Below the pieces are notes generated by a model. The model had not been told where the DNA came from, did not search any database, and was given only the letters and a program-made list of their open reading frames with translations. The position numbers and the translations under genes were made by a program. Below, piece after piece: positions 1 to 8,541 of a stretch of 64,000 nt of DNA. Position 1 is the first letter of the stretch; every line of letters starts with the position of its first letter. The DNA is from Clostridia bacterium (GTDB lineage: Bacteria > Bacillota > Clostridia > Oscillospirales > Acutalibacteraceae): positions 1 through 64,000 of the forward strand of contig CAAGMR010000023.1 in assembly GCA_900771085.1 (NCBI GenBank), in the 5' to 3' direction.

Positions 1-8
1 TCCGCGAT

Positions 9-81
9 GCGGGTGTAGCTCATCCGGTAGAGCGCCACCTTGCCAAGGTGGAGGTAGCGAGTTCGAGCCTCGTCACCCGCT
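9..81 (+). tRNA. tRNA-Gly (GCC)
   Basis: A complete cloverleaf is visible. The 7-bp acceptor stem pairs GCGGGTG (9-15) with CACCCGC (74-80). The anticodon arm is CCACC-TTGCCAA-GGTGG with anticodon GCC, and the T loop carries TTCGAGC. The 3' CCA is not encoded. An identical copy lies at 126-198 on the opposite strand. Confidence 0.95.
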
Positions 82-91
82 GCAAGCAATT

Positions 92-122
92 AAGGAACGC
101 ATAGCGCTCCTTATCTTTTTCT
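92..122 (+). terminator. Intrinsic terminator after tRNA-Gly
   Basis: AAGGAACGC pairs with GCGCTCCTT (92-100 with 104-112, one mismatch, ATA loop) and is followed by ATCTTTTT. It lies between the two convergent tRNA-Gly genes. In this orientation it would end transcription of the plus-strand copy. Confidence 0.6.
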
Positions 123-125
123 TGG

Positions 126-198
126 AGCGGGTGACGAGGCTCGAACTCGCTACCTCCACCTTGGCAAGGTGGCGCTCTACCGGATGAGCTACACCCGC
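126..198 (-). tRNA. tRNA-Gly (GCC), second copy
   Basis: This is the exact reverse complement of the 73-nt gene at 9-81, with anticodon GCC and no encoded CCA. It is the last member of the minus-strand array Val-Asp-Phe-Gly. Identity stops at the gene borders apart from a base or two, so flanking DNA is not part of the duplication. Confidence 0.95.
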
Positions 199-217
199 AT
201 GAATACAAAACCAAAAA

Positions 218-293
<76 letters not shown>

Positions 294-297
294 ATAT

Positions 298-318
298 CGA
301 GCAAGCTGAGCTTGCTCG
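298..318. repeat. Perfect hairpin in the tRNA spacer
   Basis: A 9-bp perfect inverted repeat, CGAGCAAGC and GCTTGCTCG, with a 3-nt loop fills most of the 33-nt spacer between tRNA-Asp and tRNA-Phe. No T tract follows in either direction, so a terminator is unlikely. A processing signal for the tRNA precursor is one possibility. Confidence 0.6.
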
Positions 319-326
319 TATGAAAT

Positions 327-403
327 TGGCGACCCGGAACGGACTCGAACCGTCGACCTCTAGCGTGACAGGCTAGCGTTCTAACCAGCTGAACTACCGG
401 GCC
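327..403 (-). tRNA. tRNA-Asp (GTC)
   Basis: Acceptor GGCCCGG pairs with CCGGGTC with one G-T pair. The anticodon loop is CTGTCAC with anticodon GTC, the T loop is TTCGAGT, and CCA is encoded at 327-329. Confidence 0.95.
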
Positions 404-428
404 ACTTTTGTTACACCTTTTAAAAGGT

Positions 429-504
429 TGGTGGGAGTAACAGGACTCGAACCTGTGACCCTCTGCTTGTAAGGCAGATGCTCTCCCAGCTGAGCTATAC
501 TCCC
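429..504 (-). tRNA. tRNA-Val (TAC)
   Basis: Acceptor GGGAGTA pairs with TACTCCC. The anticodon arm is CTGCC-TTACAAG-region with anticodon TAC, and CCA is encoded at 429-431. It is the first tRNA of the minus-strand Val-Asp-Phe-Gly array. Confidence 0.95.
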
Positions 505-560
505 ACGTTAGCCTTCCACAGCGCCCTGTCGGCGATGTCTGTGTACCAGCGACGATTAAT

Positions 561-589
561 AATATACCGCATAGACCCCTAGAAGTCAA
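561..589 (-). promoter_or_regulatory. Promoter of the tRNA array
   Basis: On the minus strand there is TTGACT (584-589), a 17-nt spacer and TATATT (561-566), about 57 nt upstream of tRNA-Val. It begins only about 25 bp after the hslO stop codon. I see no terminator between hslO and the tRNAs, so read-through may also feed the array. Confidence 0.75.
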
Positions 590-612
590 CAATTATTTTG
601 AAAAAAACTTTA

Positions 613-1497
613 TTATTTTTTTGTTGCTTCTTTGATGAGATTTATGAGGTCTTCTGATGAGAAATTGTACTTTTTATTGCAGAATTGGCAGCCAACTTCT
701 GTGTTTTCATCGTTGGCCATTTCCCCCAGATCTTTTCGTCCAAGACTGATAAGAGCGGTCTCCACTTTTGCCCTTGAACAGTTGCATCTGTATGAGACTT
801 CTCCTTCATCCAGTACTTCCATATTGAATTTTGGCAATACCTTTTTACAGATATCTTCCGGTGTTAATCCATCGGCAAGCATACGTGTAACAGAGGTAAT
901 ATTTTCAAGGCCTTCTTCTACCCTGTCGATAGTCTCGTCTGTGGCTGTCGGAAGAAGCTGAATGATGAACCCGCCTGAGACGATTATCTCTTCAGTACCG
1001 GGCTCACAGAGAACGCCAAAAGCACATACAGACGGAATCTGTTCACTTGTCGCAAAGTATCTTGTGACATCTTCAGCCACCTCACCGGTAACAAGTGGAA
1101 TCTGTCCGATGTACGGTTCTCTAAGGCCAAGATCCTTGATGACTGTAAGGGTGCCATTGTGTCCAATGGCGCCACCGACATCAAGCTTTCCGAAATTGTT
1201 AAGAGGAAGGTCCACACGAGGATTTCCAATGTATCCTCTGACATTACCCTGATAATCAGAAACTGCAACTACGGAACCTGCAGGGCCGTCTGCGTTAATT
1301 CTGAGAGTCAGTGAATTGTCTTCCCCTTTAAGAGTTGCTCCCATGAGAGAAGCCGCTGTAAGGGCTCTGCCGAGAGCAGCTGAACAAACATTTGAGGTTC
1401 CGTGAATGCTATGCGCCTCACGGACAATATCTGTAGTATCGGCAGCTATACAGGTAAGCTGACCGCACTCCGAAATACAACGAACCAGTTTACCCAT
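613..1497 (-). CDS. hslO: Hsp33 redox-activated chaperone
   Basis: This is a 294-aa cytoplasmic holdase that protects unfolding proteins during oxidative stress. The family switch is a zinc centre of four cysteines near the C-terminus, and all four are present as C-x-C (about residues 238 and 240) and C-x2-C (about 270 and 273). The length is normal for the family. The ATG overlaps the stop of the upstream TrpR-like gene by one base (TAATG), so the two are translationally coupled. The pairing of a redox chaperone with a small DNA-binding regulator suggests co-expression, but the sequence gives no proof of control. Confidence 0.95.
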   Translation of the reverse strand: MGKLVRCISECGQLTCIAADTTDIVREAHSIHGTSNVCSAALGRALTAASLMGATLKGEDNSLTLRINADGPAGSVVAVSDYQGNVRGYIGNPRVDLPLNNFGKLDVGGAIGHNGTLTVIKDLGLREPYIGQIPLVTGEVAEDVTRYFATSEQIPSVCAFGVLCEPGTEEIIVSGGFIIQLLPTATDETIDRVEEGLENITSVTRMLADGLTPEDICKKVLPKFNMEVLDEGEVSYRCNCSRAKVETALISLGRKDLGEMANDENTEVGCQFCNKKYNFSSEDLINLIKEATKK

Positions 1498-1787
1498 TAA
1501 TTCTTTTTAAGCCTTTCAAAAATAGCATCGTATCCGCCTTCGCCGTAGCTGAGTGAGCGGTTAACTCTTGAAATTGTTGCAGTAGATGCGCCTGTTGCAG
1601 CAACGATTTCACTGTATACACGCTTTTCTGTAAGCATCTTTGCAACTACAACTCTCTGTGAAATTGATTTAAGTTCATTTACTGTGCAAAGATCCTCGAA
1701 AAATTTATAGCATTCTTCTTTATCTTTAAGAACAAGGATTGCGTCGAAAAGAAAATCAAGATTCTCATCTTTTAACTTATCAGTCAT
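1497..1787 (-). CDS. YerC/YecD family TrpR-like regulator
   Basis: A 96-aa protein of the TrpR-related YerC/YecD family. Its second half reads as a helix-turn-helix, with GASTATISRVNRSL as the likely recognition region. The ligand is unknown for this family and nothing in the neighbourhood suggests tryptophan metabolism. A near-consensus promoter lies just upstream, so it starts the two-gene unit with hslO. A good ribosome site (AGGGGATT) precedes the ATG. Confidence 0.85.
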   Translation of the reverse strand: MTDKLKDENLDFLFDAILVLKDKEECYKFFEDLCTVNELKSISQRVVVAKMLTEKRVYSEIVAATGASTATISRVNRSLSYGEGGYDAIFERLKKN

Positions 1788-1825
1788 AATTAATCCCCTT
1801 TAAACCTGTTTTAGTCACCTAAACA

Positions 1826-1854
1826 ATTGTAGCATCGCCGTTTCACAAAGTAAA
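1826..1854 (-). promoter_or_regulatory. Promoter of the TrpR-like gene and hslO
   Basis: Minus-strand TTTACT (1849-1854), a 17-nt spacer and TACAAT (1826-1831), about 40 nt upstream of the ATG. Confidence 0.6.
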
Positions 1855-1860
1855 GCGTGA

Positions 1861-1894
1861 AAGTGCCAAAATGTCGACTGACATTTTGGCACTT
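1861..1894 (-). terminator. Hairpin after engB
   Basis: A perfect 15-bp stem (AAGTGCCAAAATGTC and its complement) with a 4-nt loop lies 5 bp past the engB stop. Neither side has a clear T tract: the minus side continues TCACGCTTTACTTT. It may be a weak terminator or a 3'-end stabiliser for the lon-engB transcript. Confidence 0.5.
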
Positions 1895-1898
1895 ATAC

Positions 1899-2474
1899 TT
1901 AAACATTCGCTATAAAATTACGTACTGTGTCTGCACCTTCGCCCTTCAATGCAGAGAAAGGTACAACGGCAGTCGGTCCGAATTCGGCTACCTCATTTGC
2001 TCTGTCAACCAAAGCTTTCTGGTACTCGGTCTTGTTGAGCTTGTCACTCTTTGTAAGTACAACTATAAACCTTGAGTTTGTATCCTTAAGGAACTGAAGC
2101 ATCTGGAAGTCATCCTGAGACGGCTTATGTCTCATATCAATGAGCTGAATAACAAGAGGAATATTTCTTCCGCTTGTGAAATAGCCATTAATCATTGTTC
2201 CCCAGCGTTCCTTCTCGGCGTTGGATGCTTTGGCATAGCCATATCCCGGAAGGTCCACAAGCTTTATGCCGTCGCCGTTGAAGAAATTGATTGTGATAGT
2301 CTTTCCCGGCTGAGAACTTACACGGGCAAGATTTTTTCGTCCGAGCACCTTGTTTATAAGAGATGATTTTCCGACATTTGAGCGGCCGGAAAAGCACACT
2401 TCAGGAAGGGTGCTTGGTGGCAATTGTTCGAATGTTCCGTAGGAACGTTCGAAGGTTACATTGTCAAATCTCAT
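1899..2474 (-). CDS. engB: Ribosome biogenesis GTPase EngB/YsxC
   Basis: A 191-aa GTPase of the TrmE-Era-EngA-EngB group, needed for 50S subunit assembly. Visible motifs are G1 GRSNVGKSS (about residues 30-38), G3 DLPGYGYA and G4 TKSD. The length matches the family. It follows lon with 2 bp between the genes, the same order as lonA-ysxC in Bacillus. Transcription probably comes from the lon side. Confidence 0.95.
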   Translation of the reverse strand: MRFDNVTFERSYGTFEQLPPSTLPEVCFSGRSNVGKSSLINKVLGRKNLARVSSQPGKTITINFFNGDGIKLVDLPGYGYAKASNAEKERWGTMINGYFTSGRNIPLVIQLIDMRHKPSQDDFQMLQFLKDTNSRFIVVLTKSDKLNKTEYQKALVDRANEVAEFGPTAVVPFSALKGEGADTVRNFIANV

Positions 2475-2476
2475 TT

Positions 2477-4801
2477 TTACACCTTAACTATGGCCCTGTT
2501 CCATACATCTGAAATATGAGAAACAGGAACGAATTCAATGTGTTTCAATACGACTTTATCTACGTCATCAAGATCAGGCACATTGTCTTTTGGAATTAGA
2601 ACTGTCTTGATTCCTGCTTTGTAAGCAGCCATAGATTTTTCTCTGAGTCCGCCAATCGGCATTACTTTGCCGGTAAGGGAAATCTCACCGGTCATAGCCA
2701 CTGAGCCGTTTACCTGCTTTCCGGAGAGAGCTGAATAAACGCTGGTGGCAATTGTAACACCTGCAGAAGGGCCGTCTTTTGGAACCGCACCTTCAGGAAC
2801 GTGAATGTGAATATCCTTTTCCTTGTAGAAGTTATCTTCAAGGCTTAAACTGCCGGCGTTGGAACGGATATAGCTTACGGCTGCCATTGCGGATTCCTTC
2901 ATGACATCGCCAAGCGAACCTGTAAGTTCAACTCTGCCTGTTCCGGACATAACGGAAGCTTCAACCTGAAGCATTTCGCCGCCAACCTGTGTCCATGCAA
3001 GGCCGTTGGTTACACCGACTTCATTTGAAAGTTCCAGGCTCTCCTTGTACTTCGGTGTACCGAGGAGGTCTTTCAGGTCTGCCTGTTTTACGGATTTCTT
3101 ATACTCAGCGTCCTTAACAATTTCCAGTGCAGTTTTTCTGCAGATGGTATTGATCTTTCTTTCGAGAATACGAACGCCTGCTTCTCTGGTGTAGTCAGAA
3201 ATTATAGCTCTGATGGCACCATCGGTGATTTTAAGCTGTTCTTTCTTTATGCCGTTGGCCTTGAGAGCCTTCGGAATAAGATGCTTCTTTGCAATGAAGA
3301 ACTTTTCCTCGGCAGTATAGCTGTAAAGGTCTATTACTTCCATCCTGTCGAGAAGCGGTGCAGGGATATTGGCCTTGTTGTTAGCTGTTGTGATGAATAA
3401 TACCTTTGATAAATCGAAAGGTAATTCAATGTAATGGTCCACAAAAGCCTTATTCTGCTCTGCGTCAAGAACTTCGAGCATTGCAGAAGCCGGATCGCCT
3501 CTGACATCCGCACCCATCTTGTCGATTTCATCGAAAAGAATGAGCGGATTGTCCGTTCCGGCATCTATGATTGCATTCATTATGCGTCCCGGCATAGCGC
3601 CGATATAAGTTTTTCTATGTCCGCGGATTTCTGCTTCATCTCTTACGCCGCCAAGAGAGATTCTCTCATACTTTCTTCCGAGAGCCTCAGCAAGTGAACG
3701 TCCGATTGAAGTTTTTCCGACACCCGGAGGTCCTGCAAGGCAGATAATCTGTCCTTTGACATCAGGGTTAAGCTGTCTTACGGCAAGAAGTTCAATGATA
3801 CGTTCCTTTACGCTTTCAAGTCCGTAATGATCACGATCAAGAACCTTCCCTGCCTTTACGACATCGAGTCTGTCCTTTGAATGAGTGTCCCACGGCAGAG
3901 AAAGCACGGTATCAAGATAAGTTCTGACAACAGCACTTTCCGCATTGGCACCCTGGCCCATTTTCTGAAGTCTTACAACTTCTTTTTTGAGCTTTTCTCT
4001 GGACTTGTCATCCAGATTCTTTATTGAGTCAATCTTTTTATTGTACTCGTCAATTTCGTTTATGCTCTCAGGTCCGTCGAGTTCTTCAGAAAGAGCCTTC
4101 ATCTGCTCACGAAGATAATACTCGCGCTGGTTTTCATCCATGCTCTTTTCAACCTTCTGAGCAATCTCATTCTCAAGCTGTTTCAATTCAATCTCAGACT
4201 TTAAAATTGCACAGAGATTTTCAAGACGGGTCAGCGGCTGACGTGTTTCAAGCACCTTCTGTTTCTTTTCATAAGAAACAGGGATAACGGACGCGATGTA
4301 GTCCGCTACGGAACCCGGATTATCGTCATTGTTTACTTTAATCAAAACATCCGGAGCAATTTTGGTATTGAAGTGAGCGTATTCTGTAAAATACTCTCTT
4401 GCCTTGTTAAGAAGTGCGATAGAATAATTTTCGTCCTTTTTAGGAGTCTTTCTGTCCGGAGCAAGCTTTACATCTGCATAAAGGAAGCTTCCGTCATAGC
4501 CTTTTTCTATAGTCGCTCTTCTTACGCCTTCAACAATTACTCTGATGTTTTTTGAGTCAGGTACTCTGATAACCTGTCTGATTCTTGCAACGACACCAAG
4601 CTTATAGCAGTCGCTGAAATCAGGAGTTTCAACAGTTGCATCTTTTTGGGTTACCAGGAATATCTCCTGACCATAATCAGTCGCTGCATTTATGGCATTA
4701 ACAGACTTCTGTCTGGCAATATCAAAATGTAATACCATATCAGGGAATACTACAAGGCCTCTTAAGGCTACTGTAGGAATGGCATATATGTTTTCGTCCA
4801 T
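2477..4801 (-). CDS. lon: ATP-dependent protease La (Lon)
   Basis: A 774-aa Lon protease, a cytosolic AAA+ machine that degrades misfolded and regulatory proteins. It has the N-terminal substrate-binding domain, Walker A GPPGVGKTS near residue 350, Walker B ILFDEIDK, and the Ser-Lys catalytic dyad at S679 (DGPSAGV) and K722 (REKS). The ATG follows AGGTGG closely. A strong terminator hairpin ends only 15 bp upstream of the start, so any transcript begun further upstream must pass it. engB follows directly. Confidence 0.97.
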   Translation of the reverse strand: MDENIYAIPTVALRGLVVFPDMVLHFDIARQKSVNAINAATDYGQEIFLVTQKDATVETPDFSDCYKLGVVARIRQVIRVPDSKNIRVIVEGVRRATIEKGYDGSFLYADVKLAPDRKTPKKDENYSIALLNKAREYFTEYAHFNTKIAPDVLIKVNNDDNPGSVADYIASVIPVSYEKKQKVLETRQPLTRLENLCAILKSEIELKQLENEIAQKVEKSMDENQREYYLREQMKALSEELDGPESINEIDEYNKKIDSIKNLDDKSREKLKKEVVRLQKMGQGANAESAVVRTYLDTVLSLPWDTHSKDRLDVVKAGKVLDRDHYGLESVKERIIELLAVRQLNPDVKGQIICLAGPPGVGKTSIGRSLAEALGRKYERISLGGVRDEAEIRGHRKTYIGAMPGRIMNAIIDAGTDNPLILFDEIDKMGADVRGDPASAMLEVLDAEQNKAFVDHYIELPFDLSKVLFITTANNKANIPAPLLDRMEVIDLYSYTAEEKFFIAKKHLIPKALKANGIKKEQLKITDGAIRAIISDYTREAGVRILERKINTICRKTALEIVKDAEYKKSVKQADLKDLLGTPKYKESLELSNEVGVTNGLAWTQVGGEMLQVEASVMSGTGRVELTGSLGDVMKESAMAAVSYIRSNAGSLSLEDNFYKEKDIHIHVPEGAVPKDGPSAGVTIATSVYSALSGKQVNGSVAMTGEISLTGKVMPIGGLREKSMAAYKAGIKTVLIPKDNVPDLDDVDKVVLKHIEFVPVSHISDVWNRAIVKV

Positions 4802-4816
4802 TGTTTCACCACCTGT

Positions 4817-4852
4817 AAAAAAAGGAGCTGTCTCCCACAGACAGCTCCTTTT
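4817..4852 (-). terminator. Terminator between clpX and lon
   Basis: A 14-bp perfect stem (AAAAGGAGCTGTCT, 4839-4852 with 4820-4833) has a 5-nt loop and is followed on the minus strand by seven T residues. The T tract is separated from the lon ATG only by the lon ribosome site. I find no convincing promoter between this hairpin and lon. Confidence 0.85.
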
Positions 4853-4885
4853 AGGTTTAATAGTAACGTACTGCGGGCAATTTAT

Positions 4886-6202
4886 TTAGCCACGTTTTTT
4901 CTTTCCTGAGGAAAGCTTTTCCGGCTGAAGCAAAAGTGCTTCCGGTTCAGTGCGCTTTGTATTACGCATTATTTTTGCATCTTCGAGACCCTTCACAGAA
5001 GCTTCGGTAATGATAACCTTCTCTACCGTATAGTCTGAAGGAAGGCTAAACATAAGAGGCTGAAGCACTCTTTCGATTACACCTCTAAGACCTCTTGCGC
5101 CGGTTTCTTTTTCAAGTGTCTCTTTTGCTATTGCACGAAGTGCACCATCTTCAAATTCGAGTTCCACACCGTCCATTTTGAAGAGTTCCATGAACTGCTT
5201 TGTGAGAGCATTCTTAGGCTCGCCAAGAATACGAACAAGAGCATCTTCATCGAGATCTTCGAGAGCAGTGATAACAGGAATACGTCCTACAAGTTCAGGA
5301 ATAAGTCCGAACTTTACAAGATCCTGAGGGATTACCTTTGCCATAGCTTCGGTAAGGTCCATTTCCTTTGAAGCCTTAATATCAGCTCCAAAGCCAAGAC
5401 CGCCATTTTTTGATCTCTTCTCAACTATCTTCTGGATACCATCAAAGGCACCACCGCAGATGAAGAGAATATTGGATGTATCAACCTGAATAAACTCCTG
5501 CTGCGGGTGTTTTCTTCCACCCTGTGGAGGAACGTTTGATACTGTTCCTTCAAGTATTTTAAGAAGAGCCTGCTGAACGCCTTCACCACTTACGTCTCTT
5601 GTGATTGAAGGGTTCTCTGACTTTCTTGATATCTTGTCGATTTCATCGATATAGATGATGCCGCATTCGGCACGTTCAATATCGAAGTCTGCAGCCTGTA
5701 TGAGTCGAAGAAGAATATTCTCTACGTCTTCACCGACATAACCTGCTTCAGTGAGGGTTGTAGCATCTGCGATTGCAAATGGAACATCCAGAATGCGAGC
5801 AAGTGTAGATGCGAGCATTGTCTTACCTACACCGGTAGGACCAAGAAGAAGTACATTACTCTTCTGAAGTTCGACATCTGTGGAATCACCGTAAAAAATA
5901 CGTTTATAGTGATTGTAAACCGCAACGGAGAGAGCAATTTTGGCATCGTTCTGTCCGATAACATACTCATCGAGAAGTGCCTTGATTTCCTGTGGTTTTG
6001 GAAGAGGCTTAGCTTCGCTTCTGCCGTGCTTTGACTTTCTCTTTTCTCTGATAGCTTCATCTTCATAAACTATCTCTGAGCAAAGTTCTACGCACTCATC
6101 GCATATGTACACGCCGCCCGGGCCGGCTATTAACTTTTCAACTTCATCCTGTGTCTTACCACAGAAGGAGCAGTGCAAGTCCATATGTTCGTCTCTTGGC
6201 AA
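4886..6202 (-). CDS. clpX: ClpX unfoldase subunit
   Basis: A 438-aa AAA+ unfoldase that delivers substrates to ClpP. The N-terminal zinc domain has C11, C14, C34 and C37. Walker A is GPTGVGKT and Walker B is IIYIDEIDK. The start used is TTG at 6200-6202, preceded by GGGGGTG with about 6 nt spacing. It leaves 10 residues before the first zinc cysteine, as in Bacillus ClpX. An ATG six codons later lacks a good ribosome site. It lies 16 bp after clpP, so the two are co-transcribed. Confidence 0.96.
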   Translation of the reverse strand: MPRDEHMDLHCSFCGKTQDEVEKLIAGPGGVYICDECVELCSEIVYEDEAIREKRKSKHGRSEAKPLPKPQEIKALLDEYVIGQNDAKIALSVAVYNHYKRIFYGDSTDVELQKSNVLLLGPTGVGKTMLASTLARILDVPFAIADATTLTEAGYVGEDVENILLRLIQAADFDIERAECGIIYIDEIDKISRKSENPSITRDVSGEGVQQALLKILEGTVSNVPPQGGRKHPQQEFIQVDTSNILFICGGAFDGIQKIVEKRSKNGGLGFGADIKASKEMDLTEAMAKVIPQDLVKFGLIPELVGRIPVITALEDLDEDALVRILGEPKNALTKQFMELFKMDGVELEFEDGALRAIAKETLEKETGARGLRGVIERVLQPLMFSLPSDYTVEKVIITEASVKGLEDAKIMRNTKRTEPEALLLQPEKLSSGKKKRG

Positions 6203-6218
6203 CGGTTACACCCCCGAA

Positions 6219-6800
6219 TTATCTCTTATCAACAATTTTATCAATGAGACCATATTCAAGAGCTTCTTCAGCGCTCATGAAGTTGTCTCTCTCTGTATCC
6301 TGAGTTACCTGCTCAATAGATTTGCCTGTGTTTTCAGAAAGAATTCTATTAAGCTTTTCTTTTGTCTTCTGGATATTGTTTGCTACGATCTGAATGTCTG
6401 TAGCCTGTCCCTTAGCACCGCCTGATGGCTGGTGAATCATAATTTCAGCATTTGGAAGAGCATATCTCTTTCCCTTTGCACCGGCAGCGAGAAGGAATGC
6501 ACCCATGCTTGCTGCCATGCCCATTGCTATTGTTGAAACATCGCACTTGATGTACTGCATTGTGTCATAAATAGCGAAGCCGGCACTTACTGATCCGCCC
6601 GGGCTGTTAATGTAAAGACTGATATCCTTTTCAGAATCCTGTGCCTCCAAATAAAGAAGCTGAGCTACTACAAGGCTTGCTGTCTGGTCATTAACTTCGT
6701 CTGAGAGAACAATGATTCTATCGTCAAGCAATCTTGAGAAGATGTCAAACTGACGTTCGCCTCTGCTTGTCTGTTCTACAACATATGGAACTAATGGCAT
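6219..6800 (-). CDS. clpP: ClpP protease subunit
   Basis: A 193-aa serine peptidase that forms the tetradecameric chamber used by ClpX and other Clp ATPases. The catalytic triad is in the standard positions: S98 in AASMGA, H123 in MIHQPSGG, and D172. AAGGAGGT precedes the ATG. It sits between tig and clpX, a common arrangement that couples nascent-chain folding to degradation. Confidence 0.97.
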   Translation of the reverse strand: MPLVPYVVEQTSRGERQFDIFSRLLDDRIIVLSDEVNDQTASLVVAQLLYLEAQDSEKDISLYINSPGGSVSAGFAIYDTMQYIKCDVSTIAMGMAASMGAFLLAAGAKGKRYALPNAEIMIHQPSGGAKGQATDIQIVANNIQKTKEKLNRILSENTGKSIEQVTQDTERDNFMSAEEALEYGLIDKIVDKR

Positions 6801-6826
6801 AAATTTACCTCCTTGGTTACGTAAAA

Positions 6827-6856
6827 CGGCAAGGTATAAAACCCCGCCGCCTTCCG
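6827..6856 (-). terminator. Weak hairpin between tig and clpP
   Basis: On the minus strand CGGAAGG pairs with CCTTGCCG (one bulge), followed by TTTTACG. It may lower read-through from tig into clpP. The stem is short and imperfect, so this is tentative. Confidence 0.35.
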
Positions 6857-6902
6857 TGTTTCAGTATTTTGTTTATTTAAGAGTACAGTCTGATTATTAA
6901 AC

Positions 6903-8456
6903 TTATTCAGCTTCCTTGTCTGCAGCCTTCTTAGTTGTCTTCTTGGCTGCAGTTGTCTTCTTGGCTGTTGTTGTCTTCTTTGCTGCAGTTGTTTTCTTTG
7001 CTGCAGGCTTCTTTTCAGCATCGTCAGCCTTTGCAGCTGTCTTCTTTGCTGTTGTAGTCTTCTTTGCAGCAGTTGTCTTCTTAGCTGTAGTTGTCTTCTT
7101 TGCAGCTGTCTTCTTTGCAGGCTTTTCTTCTTCAGCCTTGTCGTCAGCAGCCTTCTTTGTTGTCTTCTTTGCAGGCTTAGCACCTGTAATCTTTGCTGCA
7201 GCCTTTACAGCTTCGAGAGCCTTAGAGTTAAGAACGTCTTTTTCAAGATCAGTTTCAGGAACAAACTTTCTGATCTGCTCCTCTTCCATCTTGTACTGTT
7301 CTGCCATCTCAGCATACTGCTTGTCGAGATCTTCCTTAGTAACTTCGATCTTTTCAAGTTCAGCAATCTTTTCAAGAGCAAGTGTGCACTTAACCTGGTT
7401 CTCAGCACGTTCTTTGAAGTTTTCACGAAGTGTTTCTTCTGTTGTGCCTGTGAACTGGAGATATGTGTTGAGGTCAATGCCCTGTGCCTGCATCTGATAG
7501 CCGAACTCGTTGATAGCATTGTCAATCTGGCTTTCGATCATGCACTGTGGGATTTCGCTCTTAACAAGACCTGCAATCTGGTTGAAGAGGTCAGAATCAA
7601 CAGCTTCATCAGCTGCATCTGCCTTTGTCTTCTTAAGGTCTTCTTCTGTATGAGCCTTGAGTTCTGCAAGAGTATCGAACTCAGAAACGTCCATTGCGAA
7701 ATCATCATCAAGTTCAGGAAGCTGCTTGTCCTTAACTGTGTTGAGCTTTACCTTGAATGTTGCATCTTTGCCTGCGAGTTCTTCAACATACTCTTCAGGG
7801 AATGTAACATTTACGTCGAACTCGTCGCCTGCTTTGTGACCAACAATCTGATCTTCAAAGCCAGGGATGAACTGACCGCTGCCAAGTGGAAGCTCATAGC
7901 CTTCAGCCTGACCGCCTTCGAACTGTTCACCGTCAACATAACCATCAAAGTCGATTACAACGAGGTCGCCATTCTTTGCAGCCTCTTCAGACTCTGTGTA
8001 ACGTGCGCCGCGCTCCTGAAGTGTAGCAAGTTCAGCTTCAACGTCTTCAGCTGTAACTTCTTCTGAAGGTCTTTCGACCTTAAGTCCCTTATAGTCATCA
8101 AGTTCAACGTCAGGCTTAACTGTTACCTTAAGTGTGAACTCAACGCCATTTTCAGAAACTTCTGTGAAGTCAACATCGTATGGGTTGTCAACGATTTCTA
8201 CGCCTGCTTCCTTAGCAGCTGATTCAACTGCTTCAGGGAAAATCTCTTCGAAAGCATCGTTGTAGAATACTTCCTTGCCATAAAACTTTTCAATCATTCC
8301 ACGAGTAGCCTTACCCTTACGGAAGCCAGGAAGTGAAATGTTCTTTTTCTGCTTGTTGTATACCTTGTTGATGGCATCGTTGAAGGTCTTGCCGTCAACT
8401 GAAATAGCCATTTCGTAGGTATAGTTGTTGATTTTTTCTGAAGATTTTAAACTCAT
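6903..8456 (-). CDS. tig: Trigger factor with Lys/Ala/Thr-rich tail
   Basis: A 517-aa ribosome-bound chaperone and peptidyl-prolyl isomerase. The ribosome-binding domain includes the GFRKGK signature (LPGFRKGKATR). An FKBP-like domain follows at roughly 150-245, then the helical substrate-binding part. The last 92 or so residues (about 426-517) are not trigger factor: they are repeats of AAKKTT and TAKKTT with a few acidic breaks, resembling histone-H1-like tails. I chose the ATG at 8454-8456, which has GGGAGGAG 8 nt upstream; the longer TTG reading would place that site inside the gene. It heads the tig-clpP-clpX group. Confidence 0.95.
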   Translation of the reverse strand: MSLKSSEKINNYTYEMAISVDGKTFNDAINKVYNKQKKNISLPGFRKGKATRGMIEKFYGKEVFYNDAFEEIFPEAVESAAKEAGVEIVDNPYDVDFTEVSENGVEFTLKVTVKPDVELDDYKGLKVERPSEEVTAEDVEAELATLQERGARYTESEEAAKNGDLVVIDFDGYVDGEQFEGGQAEGYELPLGSGQFIPGFEDQIVGHKAGDEFDVNVTFPEEYVEELAGKDATFKVKLNTVKDKQLPELDDDFAMDVSEFDTLAELKAHTEEDLKKTKADAADEAVDSDLFNQIAGLVKSEIPQCMIESQIDNAINEFGYQMQAQGIDLNTYLQFTGTTEETLRENFKERAENQVKCTLALEKIAELEKIEVTKEDLDKQYAEMAEQYKMEEEQIRKFVPETDLEKDVLNSKALEAVKAAAKITGAKPAKKTTKKAADDKAEEEKPAKKTAAKKTTTAKKTTAAKKTTTAKKTAAKADDAEKKPAAKKTTAAKKTTTAKKTTAAKKTTKKAADKEAE

Positions 8457-8496
8457 TATGAGTACTCCTCCCAATTACTACTATTAAAACTAGATT

Positions 8497-8519
8497 ATTA
8501 TATCAGATTGTTTTGTCAA
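8497..8519 (-). promoter_or_regulatory. Candidate promoter of tig-clpPX
   Basis: The minus strand has TTGACA (8514-8519) and TATAAT (8497-8502), but only 11 nt separate them. Each must therefore pair with a weaker partner, for example TGGAAA 17 nt upstream of TATAAT. The two boxes may mark two overlapping promoters. They lie about 41-63 bp upstream of the ATG. Confidence 0.5.
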
Positions 8520-8541
8520 TTTCCATATTTTTTTGCGTAAT

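Noticed and set aside
6916..7497. A 193-codon plus-strand frame opposite the trigger factor tail.
   Set aside because: It mirrors the Lys/Ala/Thr repeats as Phe/Val/Ala runs and has no ribosome site. The trigger factor frame explains the sequence.
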